A DNA stretch of 64,000 nucleotides from Shewanella jiangmenensis (GCF_018596335.1 NZ_JAHEPS010000001.1:1178001-1242000), one strand, 5' to 3'. Positions 27,096 to 35,966 are shown, numbered from the stretch's first letter. Notes: generated by a model not told the origin, from the sequence alone. A program made the numbers and translations.

Positions 27096-28001
27096 TCAAA
27101 GCCCTGCGGCGCTGAGCGCGGATGCGGAGGCATTCAGCGCCTCGGCTGCGGCTTCATCAAAAGAGCGAGTGCTGAGTAATCCAAGCGCCGCCAATCTGTT
27201 GCAGCTTAAGGTGCAATCCTTTGGCCGCTTGGCTGTGTCAGTGGGATGAGGCTGGGCAATCAGATGGCCGCAGTCTTTGCCAAGGAGTCTCGCGAGTGCC
27301 ACCGCCATGCCGTGCTTAGTCATGGCCTCGGCGGCACTGAAATGATAAATGCCGCTGATAATCTCGCCCACCAGATACTTGCCAATCATGCCATCGATGG
27401 CGCGGGCAATATCCGAGGTGGAGGTTGGGCGGCGCACCGCCCAGTCATCCACGCCCTGCTTATGAAAATCCAGCACCTGCTCAGTAAGTACCAGGACGGC
27501 CGATTCGCTGAGGCGCTCAACCTCGCCATATAAAATCGGCAGCCGTAAAATCGCGGCGCCCGGTAACAGCCTCGCCACCGCCTGCTCGCCCATGAGCTTG
27601 GTTTCGCCGTAAAAATTCACCGGATTGGGCATGGCGTCTTCCGCGTAGGGCGGCTCAGTGCCATCGAACACATAATCGGTGGAGATATAAATCAGCCAGG
27701 CACCGGTCGCTTTGGCGGCATGACACAAGGCCTCGGTGGCCGACAGATTAAGCGCCTTGGCGGCCTCGGGGTTTTGCGCCGACACATCGGGGCGACGCTC
27801 GGCGGCGCAGTGCACTATCACCTGGGGCGCGATTTCAGCCACGGCCTTGGCCACGGCATTTTCATCAGTTAAATCAAGCCGGATAATATCGTCGGCGGCG
27901 CGGCTGAAACCCGTGCCTGTGACCTGATGCTTACCAAGCAGCGCCTTCATCACAGCGCGGCCGAGCAGTCCGGTGGCGCCTGTCACCATAATTTGTGCCA
28001 T
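27096..28001 (-). CDS. NAD(P)-dependent sugar-nucleotide-type reductase (RmlD-like SDR)
   Basis: About 301 residues, extended SDR fold of the RmlD/dTDP-4-dehydrorhamnose reductase group. The Rossmann motif is GATGLLGR at the N terminus. YISTDYVFDG is the hallmark RmlD segment, and the catalytic YGETK (YxxxK) follows at about residue 130. No rhamnose or other sugar-nucleotide genes are nearby, so a generic reductase role is safer; the same fold includes the regulatory subunit of methionine adenosyltransferase. Three consecutive ATGs precede AQIM; the third (28001) has the best spacing from AGGGG. Confidence 0.82.
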   Translation of the reverse strand: MAQIMVTGATGLLGRAVMKALLGKHQVTGTGFSRAADDIIRLDLTDENAVAKAVAEIAPQVIVHCAAERRPDVSAQNPEAAKALNLSATEALCHAAKATGAWLIYISTDYVFDGTEPPYAEDAMPNPVNFYGETKLMGEQAVARLLPGAAILRLPILYGEVERLSESAVLVLTEQVLDFHKQGVDDWAVRRPTSTSDIARAIDGMIGKYLVGEIISGIYHFSAAEAMTKHGMAVALARLLGKDCGHLIAQPHPTDTAKRPKDCTLSCNRLAALGLLSTRSFDEAAAEALNASASALSAAGL

Positions 28002-28130
28002 CATCATCCCCTAAAATTGGCAAAAACCGCCAAAGCCTAGCACGCATTTAAGCTGCATTACATCAAGTTACGATTAAATGGCGGCTCTGACTTGTGATGC
28101 TCCAAGGCTTTTTTTACCCTTGGGGCAGAA

Positions 28131-30017
28131 TTGATGAATCATAACTACATGACTACCAGCCCCGACACTCTCCCCACCCTGTTGGCAGGCCCGATATTGC
28201 GGCGCTGCGAAGCACATCAGCTGACGCTTTGGCTCGTCAGCTCTCGTAAACTCGCCGCCCCGGCGGTGCTGCTCAATGGCACAATCCATAGGCCCACGGT
28301 CAATGAGCAGCAGCTCGGTGAGCGCGCCTTTTTGTATCTGCTGAATGTGAGCGCAGAGCAGCTGCTCACCGATGGCGCTGAAGTTTTCTTTGACATTCAG
28401 GATGCTGGCGAGAGCCTGCTTGCCGGCATGGAACTTCAGTATCCCGGCAAATCCGGCCCGAGCCTGATTTGGCAATCGCAGCTTGGCAAGGTGCTGCATG
28501 GCAGTTGCCGCAACCCACACCATCACAGCGCCGATGCACTGGTGGCCGCCGATACCCTGCTGTCACAGGGCAGCGATGAGCGCCCGGCGCTGCTGATGCT
28601 GAGCGGCGATCAGGTTTATATCGACGATGTGGCAGGCCCCATGCTGCATGCCATCAGCCAGGTGATAGCACTGCTTAAGCTGCGTCACGAAGACTTTGAG
28701 CAGGCACCTGTTTCCGGCAGCGACAAACTCGACTATAGCACCCATGGACTGTACCAACGCGCCAAACAGCTGCTGCCACGTACCCGCTATCCGGCCAAAA
28801 CCGCCCTGTGGCGCTGGTATATCAACCACCCGATTTTTACCTCGTCCATCGCCGAAAATCATCTTGTGAGCTTTGCCGAAATGAGCGCGCTGTATCTGTT
28901 GGTGTGGTCGCCGGAGCTGTGGCACTTTGTCGATATTCCCAAAGCTCCCGAAGGCCTTGGCCCCAAGCGCTTAGCCCAGTGGCAAAAAGAGTGGGACAGG
29001 CTGCTCGCCTTTCGCGCAGGCCTGGGTCAAGTGCGCCGCCTGATGGCCAATCTGCCTACTTACATGATTTTTGACGACCATGACATTACCGACGACTGGA
29101 ACCTTACCGCGCGGTGGGAAGAAGCAGCATACGGCCATGGGTTTTCCAAACGGATTATCGGTAACGCGCTGCTGACCTATTGCCTGTTTCAGGGCGCGGG
29201 CAACGCGCCTGAAAAATTCAGCGCGCTTCTCACGCAATCCGCAGACCTGCTGCAAGCGCCGCGGCTCGACGCTGCCGCACTGGATGCGCTGATTGACCAG
29301 CTGCTGCGCTTTGAAGACTGGCATTATCACCTCGATACATCCCCCAGACTGGTGGTACTCGATACCCGCACCCGTCGCTGGCGCAGCGAATCCAACCTCG
29401 CCAAGCCTTCGGGCCTGATGGACTGGGAAGCGCTGATGGAATTGCAGCAACTGCTGATTGGTCAGGACAAGGTGATTATCGTCTCGGCCGCGCCCATGTT
29501 TGGGGTAAAGCTGATTGAGGCGGTACAGCGCACGGCCACCCTGATGGGCGGCTCGCTGCTGGTGGATGCCGAAAACTGGATGGCTCACCCCGGCGCCGCC
29601 AATGCGCTGCTGTCGATGTTTATGCACCGCAAAACGCCGCAGGAATTTATTATTCTCTCCGGCGATGTGCACTATTCCTTTGCCTACGATGTGCGCATTC
29701 GTTTTCGCGATACCAGCCCGAACATTTATCAAATCACCGCCAGCGGCATTAAAAATCAATTTCCGGAAAAACTGCTGCCCTGGTTCGATAAGTTAAATGG
29801 CTGGCTTTACGGCTATTTTTCGCCGCTGAACCTGTTTACCAAACGCAAACGCATGCTGATCCGTGGCCGCCGCCCCAATGGTGAGCGCAGCAAACGTCTG
29901 GTTAATCAAAGCGGTATTGGTATTGTCGACATTGACCCAAGCGGCACACCCAGCCGGATTGCCCTGCTGCACGCCGACATGAGCGAGACTGAGTTTTTGC
30001 CGCCGCGGGAGCACTGA
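28131..30017 (+). CDS. PhoD-like metallophosphatase
   Basis: This 628-residue protein belongs to the alkaline phosphatase D-like metallophosphatase group. Likely metal-binding segments are GSCRNPHHHSADAL, SGDQVYIDDV, IFDDHDITDDWNL and a C-terminal SGDVHYSFAYDV. No signal peptide is visible, so it is probably cytoplasmic, unlike classical secreted PhoD. It may be a phosphodiesterase. A second ATG at 28149 (MTTSPDT) is possible. It stands alone, divergent from the RmlD-like gene. Confidence 0.85.
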   Translation: MMNHNYMTTSPDTLPTLLAGPILRRCEAHQLTLWLVSSRKLAAPAVLLNGTIHRPTVNEQQLGERAFLYLLNVSAEQLLTDGAEVFFDIQDAGESLLAGMELQYPGKSGPSLIWQSQLGKVLHGSCRNPHHHSADALVAADTLLSQGSDERPALLMLSGDQVYIDDVAGPMLHAISQVIALLKLRHEDFEQAPVSGSDKLDYSTHGLYQRAKQLLPRTRYPAKTALWRWYINHPIFTSSIAENHLVSFAEMSALYLLVWSPELWHFVDIPKAPEGLGPKRLAQWQKEWDRLLAFRAGLGQVRRLMANLPTYMIFDDHDITDDWNLTARWEEAAYGHGFSKRIIGNALLTYCLFQGAGNAPEKFSALLTQSADLLQAPRLDAAALDALIDQLLRFEDWHYHLDTSPRLVVLDTRTRRWRSESNLAKPSGLMDWEALMELQQLLIGQDKVIIVSAAPMFGVKLIEAVQRTATLMGGSLLVDAENWMAHPGAANALLSMFMHRKTPQEFIILSGDVHYSFAYDVRIRFRDTSPNIYQITASGIKNQFPEKLLPWFDKLNGWLYGYFSPLNLFTKRKRMLIRGRRPNGERSKRLVNQSGIGIVDIDPSGTPSRIALLHADMSETEFLPPREH

Positions 30018-30037
30018 GCCGCGAGCGCACTTCGCCG

Positions 30038-30067
30038 TGGGAACAGTAAGCCTTGGAACAGTAAGCT
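30038..30067 (+). repeat. Two 15-bp tandem copies after the PhoD-like gene
   Basis: TGGGAACAGTAAGCC (30038-30052) and TTGGAACAGTAAGCT (30053-30067) lie between the stop (30017) and the terminator. They contain TAA but not the gene's own stop. Confidence 0.75.
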
Positions 30068-30083
30068 GCTAATCCAAAAGTAA

Positions 30084-30113
30084 AAAAAGCCCGCGTTAGT
30101 TCGCGGGCTTTTT
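30084..30113. terminator. Bidirectional intrinsic terminator
   Basis: AAAAAGCCCGCG (30084-30095) pairs with CGCGGGCTTTTT (30102-30113) around TTAGTT, between the convergent PhoD-like and Ala-rich protein genes. Confidence 0.92.
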
Positions 30114-30121
30114 ATCAGGTC

Positions 30122-30181
30122 GATCAACTCAGACCATTCAATTCTGGCCAATGATTCAGGCCATTCAAGTCTGGCCGCTCA
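30122..30181 (-). repeat. Stop-codon-containing tandem repeat after the Ala-rich protein gene
   Basis: On the minus strand, GGCCAGAMTTGAATGGYCTGA occurs twice, and the array begins with the gene's own TGA (30181-30179). TGA recurs at the start of each unit of about 22-27 bp. The region ends just before the terminator. Confidence 0.8.
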
Positions 30182-30685
30182 GGGCTTGGGCGGTGGCGGC
30201 AGGCTGACCGGCGTCTGCAGTGGCGCTGTCTTTGCCGCACTGCCCGGGCCGGGCGTTTTATGCATAGGCTCAGCGCCGGCCGGCGGCGGTTTGGGCGCAT
30301 CGCTGGCTGCAGTGCTGGCTGCAGTGCTGGCTGTCGCGCTGGCGGTAAGCTCAATGCCTGCATCGGCAGCTTCAGGCGCGGTTTGCCCTTGGTCCACGAC
30401 TTGCGCGGCGGGCGCATTTTCAGCAGCAACCGAAGAGGCTGCAGTTTCAGAAGATGCCAGGCCGCCATCGGTAACGCCATCGGCAGCGGCAGCGGCAGCG
30501 GCAGCGGCAGCGGCAGTGGCATCGGCGCCGCGATCAGTGCTTTTCTCAACACTTAGCTCACCACCGAGTTCAGTACTCTTAGCGGCGCCAGGCGCATCTT
30601 TCTGGCTTGCCGGCATCAGCCCCCAGTAGGCCAGCCCTGCAACGGCCAGCAGCACAGCCGTCAATATCAGGCGATTTTTCGTCAT
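30179..30685 (-). CDS. Single-pass membrane protein with Ala/Pro-rich low-complexity domain
   Basis: A 168-residue protein of unknown function. Residues 1-25 form one hydrophobic segment (NRLILTAVLLAVAGLAYWG), probably an uncleaved N-terminal anchor. The rest is periplasmic and of low complexity: an alanine run encoded by six perfect CGGCAG repeats (plus-strand view), TASTAAS repeats encoded by 12-bp DNA repeats, and a proline-rich end (SLPPPPKP). GGGGAG precedes the ATG at 30685. It follows the EPS-type operon after about 95 bp and may belong to it. No domain is recognised. Confidence 0.62.
   Translation of the reverse strand: MTKNRLILTAVLLAVAGLAYWGLMPASQKDAPGAAKSTELGGELSVEKSTDRGADATAAAAAAAAAAADGVTDGGLASSETAASSVAAENAPAAQVVDQGQTAPEAADAGIELTASATASTAASTAASDAPKPPPAGAEPMHKTPGPGSAAKTAPLQTPVSLPPPPKP
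30303..30338. repeat. 12-bp tandem repeat inside the Ala-rich gene, three copies
   Basis: CTGGCTGCAGTG occurs twice exactly (30303, 30315) and a third copy diverges (30327). It keeps frame (four codons per unit) and encodes the Thr/Ala/Ser repeats. Confidence 0.85.
30481..30516. repeat. Perfect CGGCAG hexanucleotide repeat, six copies, inside the Ala-rich gene
   Basis: Six perfect copies span 30481-30516 and encode the polyalanine run. Copy changes would lengthen or shorten the protein in frame. Confidence 0.92.
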
Positions 30686-30780
30686 AATTCTGCTCCCCAG
30701 CAACAATTCACTGTGTTGCAGCTTACGGCTAAGTCAGGAATGACACAACGAATATTGCATTCAATATTCAAAATTTAGAA

Positions 30781-31830
30781 TTAGAACCGGTCAAAGCTCA
30801 CTTCCACCGGCACGCCTTCCACCGCCAGCGGCAGGGTCTCGGCCGGGGTCAGGGTCACTTTGAGCACAGGTTTTTCACCATCAAAGGGGCCAGACAGCTG
30901 CTTGGGCAGCTTACTCACCAGCTCAGTCGGCTCTTCGATGCGGCCACGGAAACTGTCGCCGTTGGGCAACTTGATGGTCGCTTCCTGACCTATTTCGACA
31001 AAATCCAGATACTTGGGCTCAAGATAGGTGACCACCACCGGGCTGGCGCGGCCCGAAAGCCACAGCAGCGGGCGCTCCAGCGCCAATTGCTCACCAATCT
31101 GCACCTGCACATCGGCCACCCGCGCATCGTAAGGGGCGCGGATGATCAGCTGTTCACGCAAGGCTTTGAGGCGCGACAATTCGAGCTCCATCCGCTGCCG
31201 GCTTTGGGTGACCACCCCGGCCTGACGCGACTCCTGCTGGCGCTGCTGCTCCATAATCAGCTCAGCTCTCGCCTGCTCCAGCGCCATTTTGGCCGAGGTG
31301 TGAGCCTGCATCACCGCCGCCATATCTGCGGTCGGTACCACGCCTTTTTTACGGAAGGTTTCAAACTGGCCAAGCAGCTCATCCTGACGCTTAACCCCTT
31401 CTTCGGCTACGCGAATTTTTTCGGCCATCTGATTGCTGATTTCAGCGCCCAGATCGCGAAATTGCTGCATTTGCGCCAGTTGCCGCTCCAGCCCCTGAAT
31501 TTGGGCATCGAGCGCTGGGTCTTTCAGCTCCAGCAGCGGCTGCCCTGTGGTCACCGCATCACCACGTTTCTGATAGAGGGCATTGACCACGCCACCGGCG
31601 GGCGAGCGCATTTCCAGCGGCTCGCTGGTGACTATGCCGGGCGCGAGAATGAACAGCCACGGCTTGAGTAAAAACCACAGCACCAACAAAACCGGCGCAA
31701 TCACCAGCGCCAGCAAAAAATACCAACGGCCACGGTAACCACCGCGCTTGGGTTTGTCGTAATTAACTTTGACACCTGCGTCGGTCGTGGGGGCGTCGGC
31801 TTTATCCGACGGCGTATAATTTACTTTCAC
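30781..31830 (-). CDS. HlyD-type membrane fusion protein of an EPS-type operon
   Basis: This 349-residue inner-membrane-anchored periplasmic adaptor has one helix at about residues 35-62. A barrel-sandwich (biotinyl-lipoyl-like) half follows (PAGGVVNALYQKRGDAVTTGQPLLEL). A long coiled coil at about 105-225 comes next, then the second lipoyl half (IRAPYDARVADVQVQIGE) and a beta-barrel domain. The start is GTG at 31830, directly abutting the TAA stop of the glycosyltransferase gene. No PilZ-like segment is visible at the N terminus, so it differs from classical Alg44. Next to a processive synthase, it probably guides the polymer through the periplasm, as inferred for Alg44-like partners. Confidence 0.85.
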   Translation of the reverse strand: MKVNYTPSDKADAPTTDAGVKVNYDKPKRGGYRGRWYFLLALVIAPVLLVLWFLLKPWLFILAPGIVTSEPLEMRSPAGGVVNALYQKRGDAVTTGQPLLELKDPALDAQIQGLERQLAQMQQFRDLGAEISNQMAEKIRVAEEGVKRQDELLGQFETFRKKGVVPTADMAAVMQAHTSAKMALEQARAELIMEQQRQQESRQAGVVTQSRQRMELELSRLKALREQLIIRAPYDARVADVQVQIGEQLALERPLLWLSGRASPVVVTYLEPKYLDFVEIGQEATIKLPNGDSFRGRIEEPTELVSKLPKQLSGPFDGEKPVLKVTLTPAETLPLAVEGVPVEVSFDRF

Positions 31831-33159
31831 TTAAAATCGTCTCCCGCGCTTCATCACCCACCAGGGCGCCATGGAACTTTCCTCATGGGAACGGCGCAGC
31901 ACCTCATTGAGAAGCGCAAATGCACAAACCAGGCGCATAAACAGGGCATAAAAAGGATAAATCGGCAGCCAGAACGCAAGCCGCCGGTCAAGCTTGGGCC
32001 GCTCGGAAATGGCCGCAAGCACCAAAACAAAAAAGAACACCAAAAATCCCAGATAAAACCCGTAGATAGTTATGCCAATAGACAGGAGGAATTGCCAGGG
32101 ATAGGCGAAAATAAGCCCGATGCCGTAAAACACTATCACAAACGGCATCAGCACGTTTTGCAAAAAACCATACAGCAGGGTGAACAAAAAGGTGCCTGTA
32201 CCCAACAACTTTGGTGTAAAGGCGGGCCAGTGTTTGCGGAAATACAAAAACAGCAGGTCGCCGTCCCAGCGAAGGCGCTGCCACACCAGGGTTTTAAGAT
32301 CGGCCGGCGCATCCGTGTGGCCAATCGCAAGGGTCGCAAACGGAATGTACCAGTCGGGATGACGGGCAAAATACTGTTTGAACCTCAGGGTCAAATCCAG
32401 ATCTTCGGCTGTGTGTGTGTCCCAGCCGCCAATCTGCACCAGGATCTCGCGCCGAAAAGCGCCAAAGGCACCGGAAACGTTATTGAGCAGATTCCACTGA
32501 CCCAGGCCGGTTTTACCGCCCTGCATCGAAATCAGGTACTCGATGGACTGCATCCGGGTCCAGAAGCTGTCGTTGACATTGCGCACCCTGAGCGCGCCGC
32601 CAAGCGCCGGCACATTGGGGTCTTCAAAATAGGGCACCACCTGGCTAACCATGTCGTTATCAAACGAGGTATCGGCATCGGCGTTAATCACTATCTCACC
32701 GGTGGCAATGCTGAGGCCCGCATTGAGGGTTGAAACCCGCCCGCCGCGTTGCCATTTGGGCAGCACCAGCACTTCACGTCCGGGGCGGGAGAGCTCTTTG
32801 GCGGCCTGCATCGCCACCCGATAGGTGTGGCTGTTTTGCACCGCGCCATCGACCACGGCGATGATTTGCAGCTCGCCGTCGTACACCTGCTCGGTGAATG
32901 ACTCTATGGTCGAGCGCACCGCATCCCCTTCGGCGTAACAGGTGATCACCAGCGACACCTTGGGACGATACAGAGACTCACGCGGCACAGTCAGATACTG
33001 CTGGTGATAAAAGCGCAAAATCCCCAGCACCACCAACAGCATCAGCGGCAATTCATAGCAAAGGATAAGCGGCACCAGCCACACCAGAAAACTGCGGTGG
33101 GTTGCCAGCTGATACCACACGTCCGCCAGAATGTAGTGGACTGTGTTGAACTCACTCAT
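31831..33159 (-). CDS. Processive family-2 glycosyltransferase (polysaccharide synthase)
   Basis: This inner-membrane GT2 enzyme has 442 residues and resembles BcsA, hyaluronan synthase and NodC. Two N-terminal hydrophobic segments lie at about 24-50. The catalytic domain has Asp104 (VVDGA), DAD (161-163), ED in GGWDTHTAEDLDL (252-253) and QRLRW (294-298), which marks processive synthases. About four hydrophobic segments follow at the C terminus. No PilZ domain is attached. The gene overlaps the upstream zinc-ribbon gene by one base (TAATG) and abuts the fusion protein gene. The polymer is unknown. No epimerase, deacetylase or sugar-nucleotide gene is next to it. Confidence 0.9.
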   Translation of the reverse strand: MSEFNTVHYILADVWYQLATHRSFLVWLVPLILCYELPLMLLVVLGILRFYHQQYLTVPRESLYRPKVSLVITCYAEGDAVRSTIESFTEQVYDGELQIIAVVDGAVQNSHTYRVAMQAAKELSRPGREVLVLPKWQRGGRVSTLNAGLSIATGEIVINADADTSFDNDMVSQVVPYFEDPNVPALGGALRVRNVNDSFWTRMQSIEYLISMQGGKTGLGQWNLLNNVSGAFGAFRREILVQIGGWDTHTAEDLDLTLRFKQYFARHPDWYIPFATLAIGHTDAPADLKTLVWQRLRWDGDLLFLYFRKHWPAFTPKLLGTGTFLFTLLYGFLQNVLMPFVIVFYGIGLIFAYPWQFLLSIGITIYGFYLGFLVFFFVLVLAAISERPKLDRRLAFWLPIYPFYALFMRLVCAFALLNEVLRRSHEESSMAPWWVMKRGRRF

Positions 33160-34550
33160 TACAGCTGCTCGGCGCCGGCGAGCGCCGGTCCAAGCCAGTT
33201 GGCAACGTCTTCACCCATTTCTTTGGCCGGCAACGAAATGGCTCTAAGCCGGAGGTTGATGCTCGCCCCCTCCTGCAAGCCTTCCATCTCCCTGAGTTTG
33301 GCGACCACCACGCGTACATCTGCTACCGAGGTGTATGGCAAAAACAGCAAGAGGCCAAGGTCTGTGTAGTTGCTGCAGGCATCTGTAACCCGAATAAGCC
33401 CTTTAAGCCGCTCCAGCAGCGCATCAAGGCGGGCAAAGCCGCGGGTTTCGCCTTCGGATTGCAAAAACTGCTCAAGGTTAAGCATTTCGATGGCGAGCAC
33501 CGAGTGGGTGTGCCCATGGCGCAGGGCCAGTTGGTTTTGCCAACTCACCAGCCAGTGGAATTGCCCCTGACTCATACGCTCGCCGGGGACCAGGCTGAAC
33601 AAATCCTGCAGCGCCCCCTGGCGCACCAGAGTCCGACCGGCGGCCGACAACCTAAACCCATGAATATTGCGCACTTTCAAGCGATCCAGCACGCTGGCAC
33701 TGGCACAGTGCAGGCAGTGCGCCTCGACTCTTGCCTCAACAAATAGGTGATCGCAGCTGTTACAGCCCTGATTTTCGATGGGCCTGTCGTAATCCACCCC
33801 TATGTGCCTGAGCTGAGTGCTGCAGTTGGGGCACGCAAGCTGCCCCTGACGCAAAAACTGATCCTTAGCCCCGACATGGCCGCAGTTAAAGCAGTGCAGA
33901 CTGCTGCGGTGCTCTATGTCGAGGCTGGTGCATTTGGGGCACACATCGATGTAATTGAGATGGCCAGAGTCGCACTGGGGGCAGTGACGGGTGCGATCCC
34001 ACAGCTTATCGGGCTCTATCCAGCCTTTTTGCTTTAGATTTTGTAGCAGCGCGATGGCTTCACGGGCGGGCTCCACTCCCCAGGCACTGAGGAGCGGGTA
34101 GTCGTACAGCTCGGGCCGTGCTGGGATCCGGTGCGGGCGCAGCGCGCCTTCACTGAGCCACATCCAGCACAGTAGTTTAAGCTCAGGATCCTTGCCATGA
34201 CTTAAGCGCATCTGCGCCCGGCGCTCCTGAAACTGGCTCTGGCGGCTTCTGAATCCCGCATCGAAAATGCCATCGGCCAAATAAGGCGACAGTGCGCTTT
34301 CGTGACACACCAGAATTTGATTGAGTGCTGTGCTGCCCGATTCCCTGAGGAGCCACAGCGCCACGTCCTGCTCTTCTGCGGGCAGGCTAAGTATTATCAA
34401 AGAGCCATCACTTGCCTGGCGCACGGCTTCATCGGCGCAGGACACTTCAACTACCCTGGGGTGCCAGGGCTCGCTTTGGCGCTCACCGACCCAAAGGCAG
34501 GAACCGTGGGGCAACTCTAAAGGTGTGGATTGAGCGGGGGAGGAAGACAT
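33159..34550 (-). CDS. Multi-zinc-ribbon protein with degenerate GGDEF-like domain (TackOD1-like)
   Basis: About 463 residues, predicted soluble. An N-terminal receiver-like part (about 20-110) has no clear phospho-site. A helical middle follows, then six CxxC motifs within about 110 residues (CPQC, CPKC, CFNC, CPNC, CNSC, CLHC), enough for three zinc ribbons. The C-terminal third resembles a GGDEF domain, but the signature loop reads YTDLGLLLF, so it is unlikely to make c-di-GMP. It resembles bacterial TackOD1-type output proteins, which have been reported near polysaccharide synthesis genes; I recall this from the family and cannot check it. It is the first gene of the operon. The ATG at 34550 is one start; a TTG at 34592 is also in frame. 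Confidence 0.72.
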   Translation of the reverse strand: MSSSPAQSTPLELPHGSCLWVGERQSEPWHPRVVEVSCADEAVRQASDGSLIILSLPAEEQDVALWLLRESGSTALNQILVCHESALSPYLADGIFDAGFRSRQSQFQERRAQMRLSHGKDPELKLLCWMWLSEGALRPHRIPARPELYDYPLLSAWGVEPAREAIALLQNLKQKGWIEPDKLWDRTRHCPQCDSGHLNYIDVCPKCTSLDIEHRSSLHCFNCGHVGAKDQFLRQGQLACPNCSTQLRHIGVDYDRPIENQGCNSCDHLFVEARVEAHCLHCASASVLDRLKVRNIHGFRLSAAGRTLVRQGALQDLFSLVPGERMSQGQFHWLVSWQNQLALRHGHTHSVLAIEMLNLEQFLQSEGETRGFARLDALLERLKGLIRVTDACSNYTDLGLLLFLPYTSVADVRVVVAKLREMEGLQEGASINLRLRAISLPAKEMGEDVANWLGPALAGAEQL

Positions 34551-34592
34551 AACGCGATACCGGGGTTGATTGAAACATGTCGTTAGCCGCAA

Positions 34593-35001
34593 TCAAAACC
34601 CTTGATATTGAATGGCGAAAATCCTTTTCCAGCTGGTACTACGACCTAATAGCACCAAGCCTACACTGCCGAAAAAACCGAGTCCAGCAACAAAAACAGC
34701 ACAACATTCTGCCAATTAATGAATTATCAGAGCTATAACATAACACCTTAGTTATAGTGCGGGATTGCCAGCGCCGGCAACATTATCCGCTACAGCTGTA
34801 TCATTTTGTACACAGGAAGGATTGAATAAGGAGATTGAACAGGGGGTTACCTTGATATGCGGCGCGGAAAAACGGGATGTCAGTCACCAACGCCAGCAAG
34901 GGAATACGTTGTAACTCAGGTTAAGCACAGCCACAGACAGATACGCCCGGTTACAGCTGTTGCGCCGCTGTGGGCCTGCATGGCGTGGATTTCAGCGTTC
35001 T
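34593..35001. other. Intergenic region upstream of the EPS-type operon
   Basis: About 400 bp with no credible gene. The half next to the operon is AT-rich and contains GGTACTA at 34635 and an imperfect dyad near 34735-34760 (AACATAACACCTTAGTTATAG). The rest holds scattered short repeats and no clear terminator. It probably holds the operon promoter. Confidence 0.4.
34635..34650. promoter_or_regulatory. GGTACTA motif upstream of the EPS-type operon
   Basis: GGTACTACGACC lies 85 bp upstream of the ATG of the zinc-ribbon gene. It shares its core with motifs in three other promoter regions in this window. Confidence 0.3.
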
Positions 35002-35036
35002 GTTTGAGGTTTGAGGTTTGAGGTTTGAGGTTTGAG
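35002..35036 (-). repeat. Heptanucleotide tandem repeat, five perfect copies, after the pseudouridine synthase gene
   Basis: GTTTGAG (CTCAAAC on the coding strand) occurs five times without change. It starts 3 nt after the stop codon of the RluA-family gene (35042-35040). Perfect short tandem repeats of this kind are prone to slippage. Confidence 0.93.
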
Positions 35037-35039
35037 CTT

Positions 35040-35966
35040 TCAGACAAACTCCGCATCAAAGCCATCACAGCTGATATCAATAGCCTCGCCGCCAACGGGG
35101 TCGGTAAAGCGCAGCCGCCGCGCCACCAGCTTAAGCGGCGTCTCGAAATTATCGTCTGATTTAGGCTTAAGCTTGGGGTAAAACCTGTCGTTATCGAGCG
35201 GCATACCCAGGCTTAGCATATGCACCCTGAGCTGATGGGTTTTGCCGGTAATGGGGCTCAAGGCGAAAAGACCCCGGCCGTCTTTTACGTTCAGCAGCGA
35301 AATCTCAGAGTGACTGTTCGGATCCCCTTCTGCAACCCGCATCAGGAAAGACGGCTCAGCAGGCGTAAGGCGATTTTTCACCGTCCAGTGTATCGGCTCG
35401 CCGCGCCAGTTTGCAGCCAGCTCGTCGGTCAGACGGGCAGTAGCGTGATAATCCTTGCGGATGCCTCCATCCAAAAACAGATTGTGATACAGATGGCGGG
35501 TTTGCGGCACCAGACTCATCAGCATCACTCCGGCGGTTTCACGGTCGAGCCTGTGGGCGGGCGAGACCGTATCTATGCCGGTGGCAAGCCGCAGGCGATG
35601 CACCAGACACTCATTCACATAGTTGCCTGACGGCGTTACCGGCAAAAAATGCGGCTTGAACACCAGCATCATGTGCTCGGTGCGATAAAGGATTTTCTCT
35701 TTGAACGGCACCCGGGTTTCGGCCTGTACTTCGCGGTAGTAATACACCCGCGCCGTTGGCCGGTAGGGCGTATCCAGATCAATCAGGCTGCCATCCTGCC
35801 AATGCACCTTGCCCGCCAGCACCCGCTCACGCCACAGCGCTTCGCCAAGCCTGGCAAAGTGATGGCACAAAAATGCAAATACTGTGGTAAAGGCCTGTTC
35901 ACGGGGCAGCACCACATAAGAAGGCTGTGCGGCACGGGCCGCTACATGATGGGACACGGGAAACAC
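35040..35966 (-). CDS. RluA-family RNA pseudouridine synthase
   Basis: This 308-residue enzyme isomerises uridine to pseudouridine in rRNA or tRNA. The catalytic Asp is in PAHRLDRETAGVML at about residue 143. The family segments LVFKPHFLPVTP and ITGKTHQLRVHMLSLG are present. The N terminus has no clear S4 motif (residues 20-75 may be an S4-like fold: FLCHHFARLGEALWRERVLAGKV). It is a distinct RluA-like subgroup, so the exact target site is not assigned. It stands alone. Confidence 0.9.
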   Translation of the reverse strand: MFPVSHHVAARAAQPSYVVLPREQAFTTVFAFLCHHFARLGEALWRERVLAGKVHWQDGSLIDLDTPYRPTARVYYYREVQAETRVPFKEKILYRTEHMMLVFKPHFLPVTPSGNYVNECLVHRLRLATGIDTVSPAHRLDRETAGVMLMSLVPQTRHLYHNLFLDGGIRKDYHATARLTDELAANWRGEPIHWTVKNRLTPAEPSFLMRVAEGDPNSHSEISLLNVKDGRGLFALSPITGKTHQLRVHMLSLGMPLDNDRFYPKLKPKSDDNFETPLKLVARRLRFTDPVGGEAIDISCDGFDAEFV

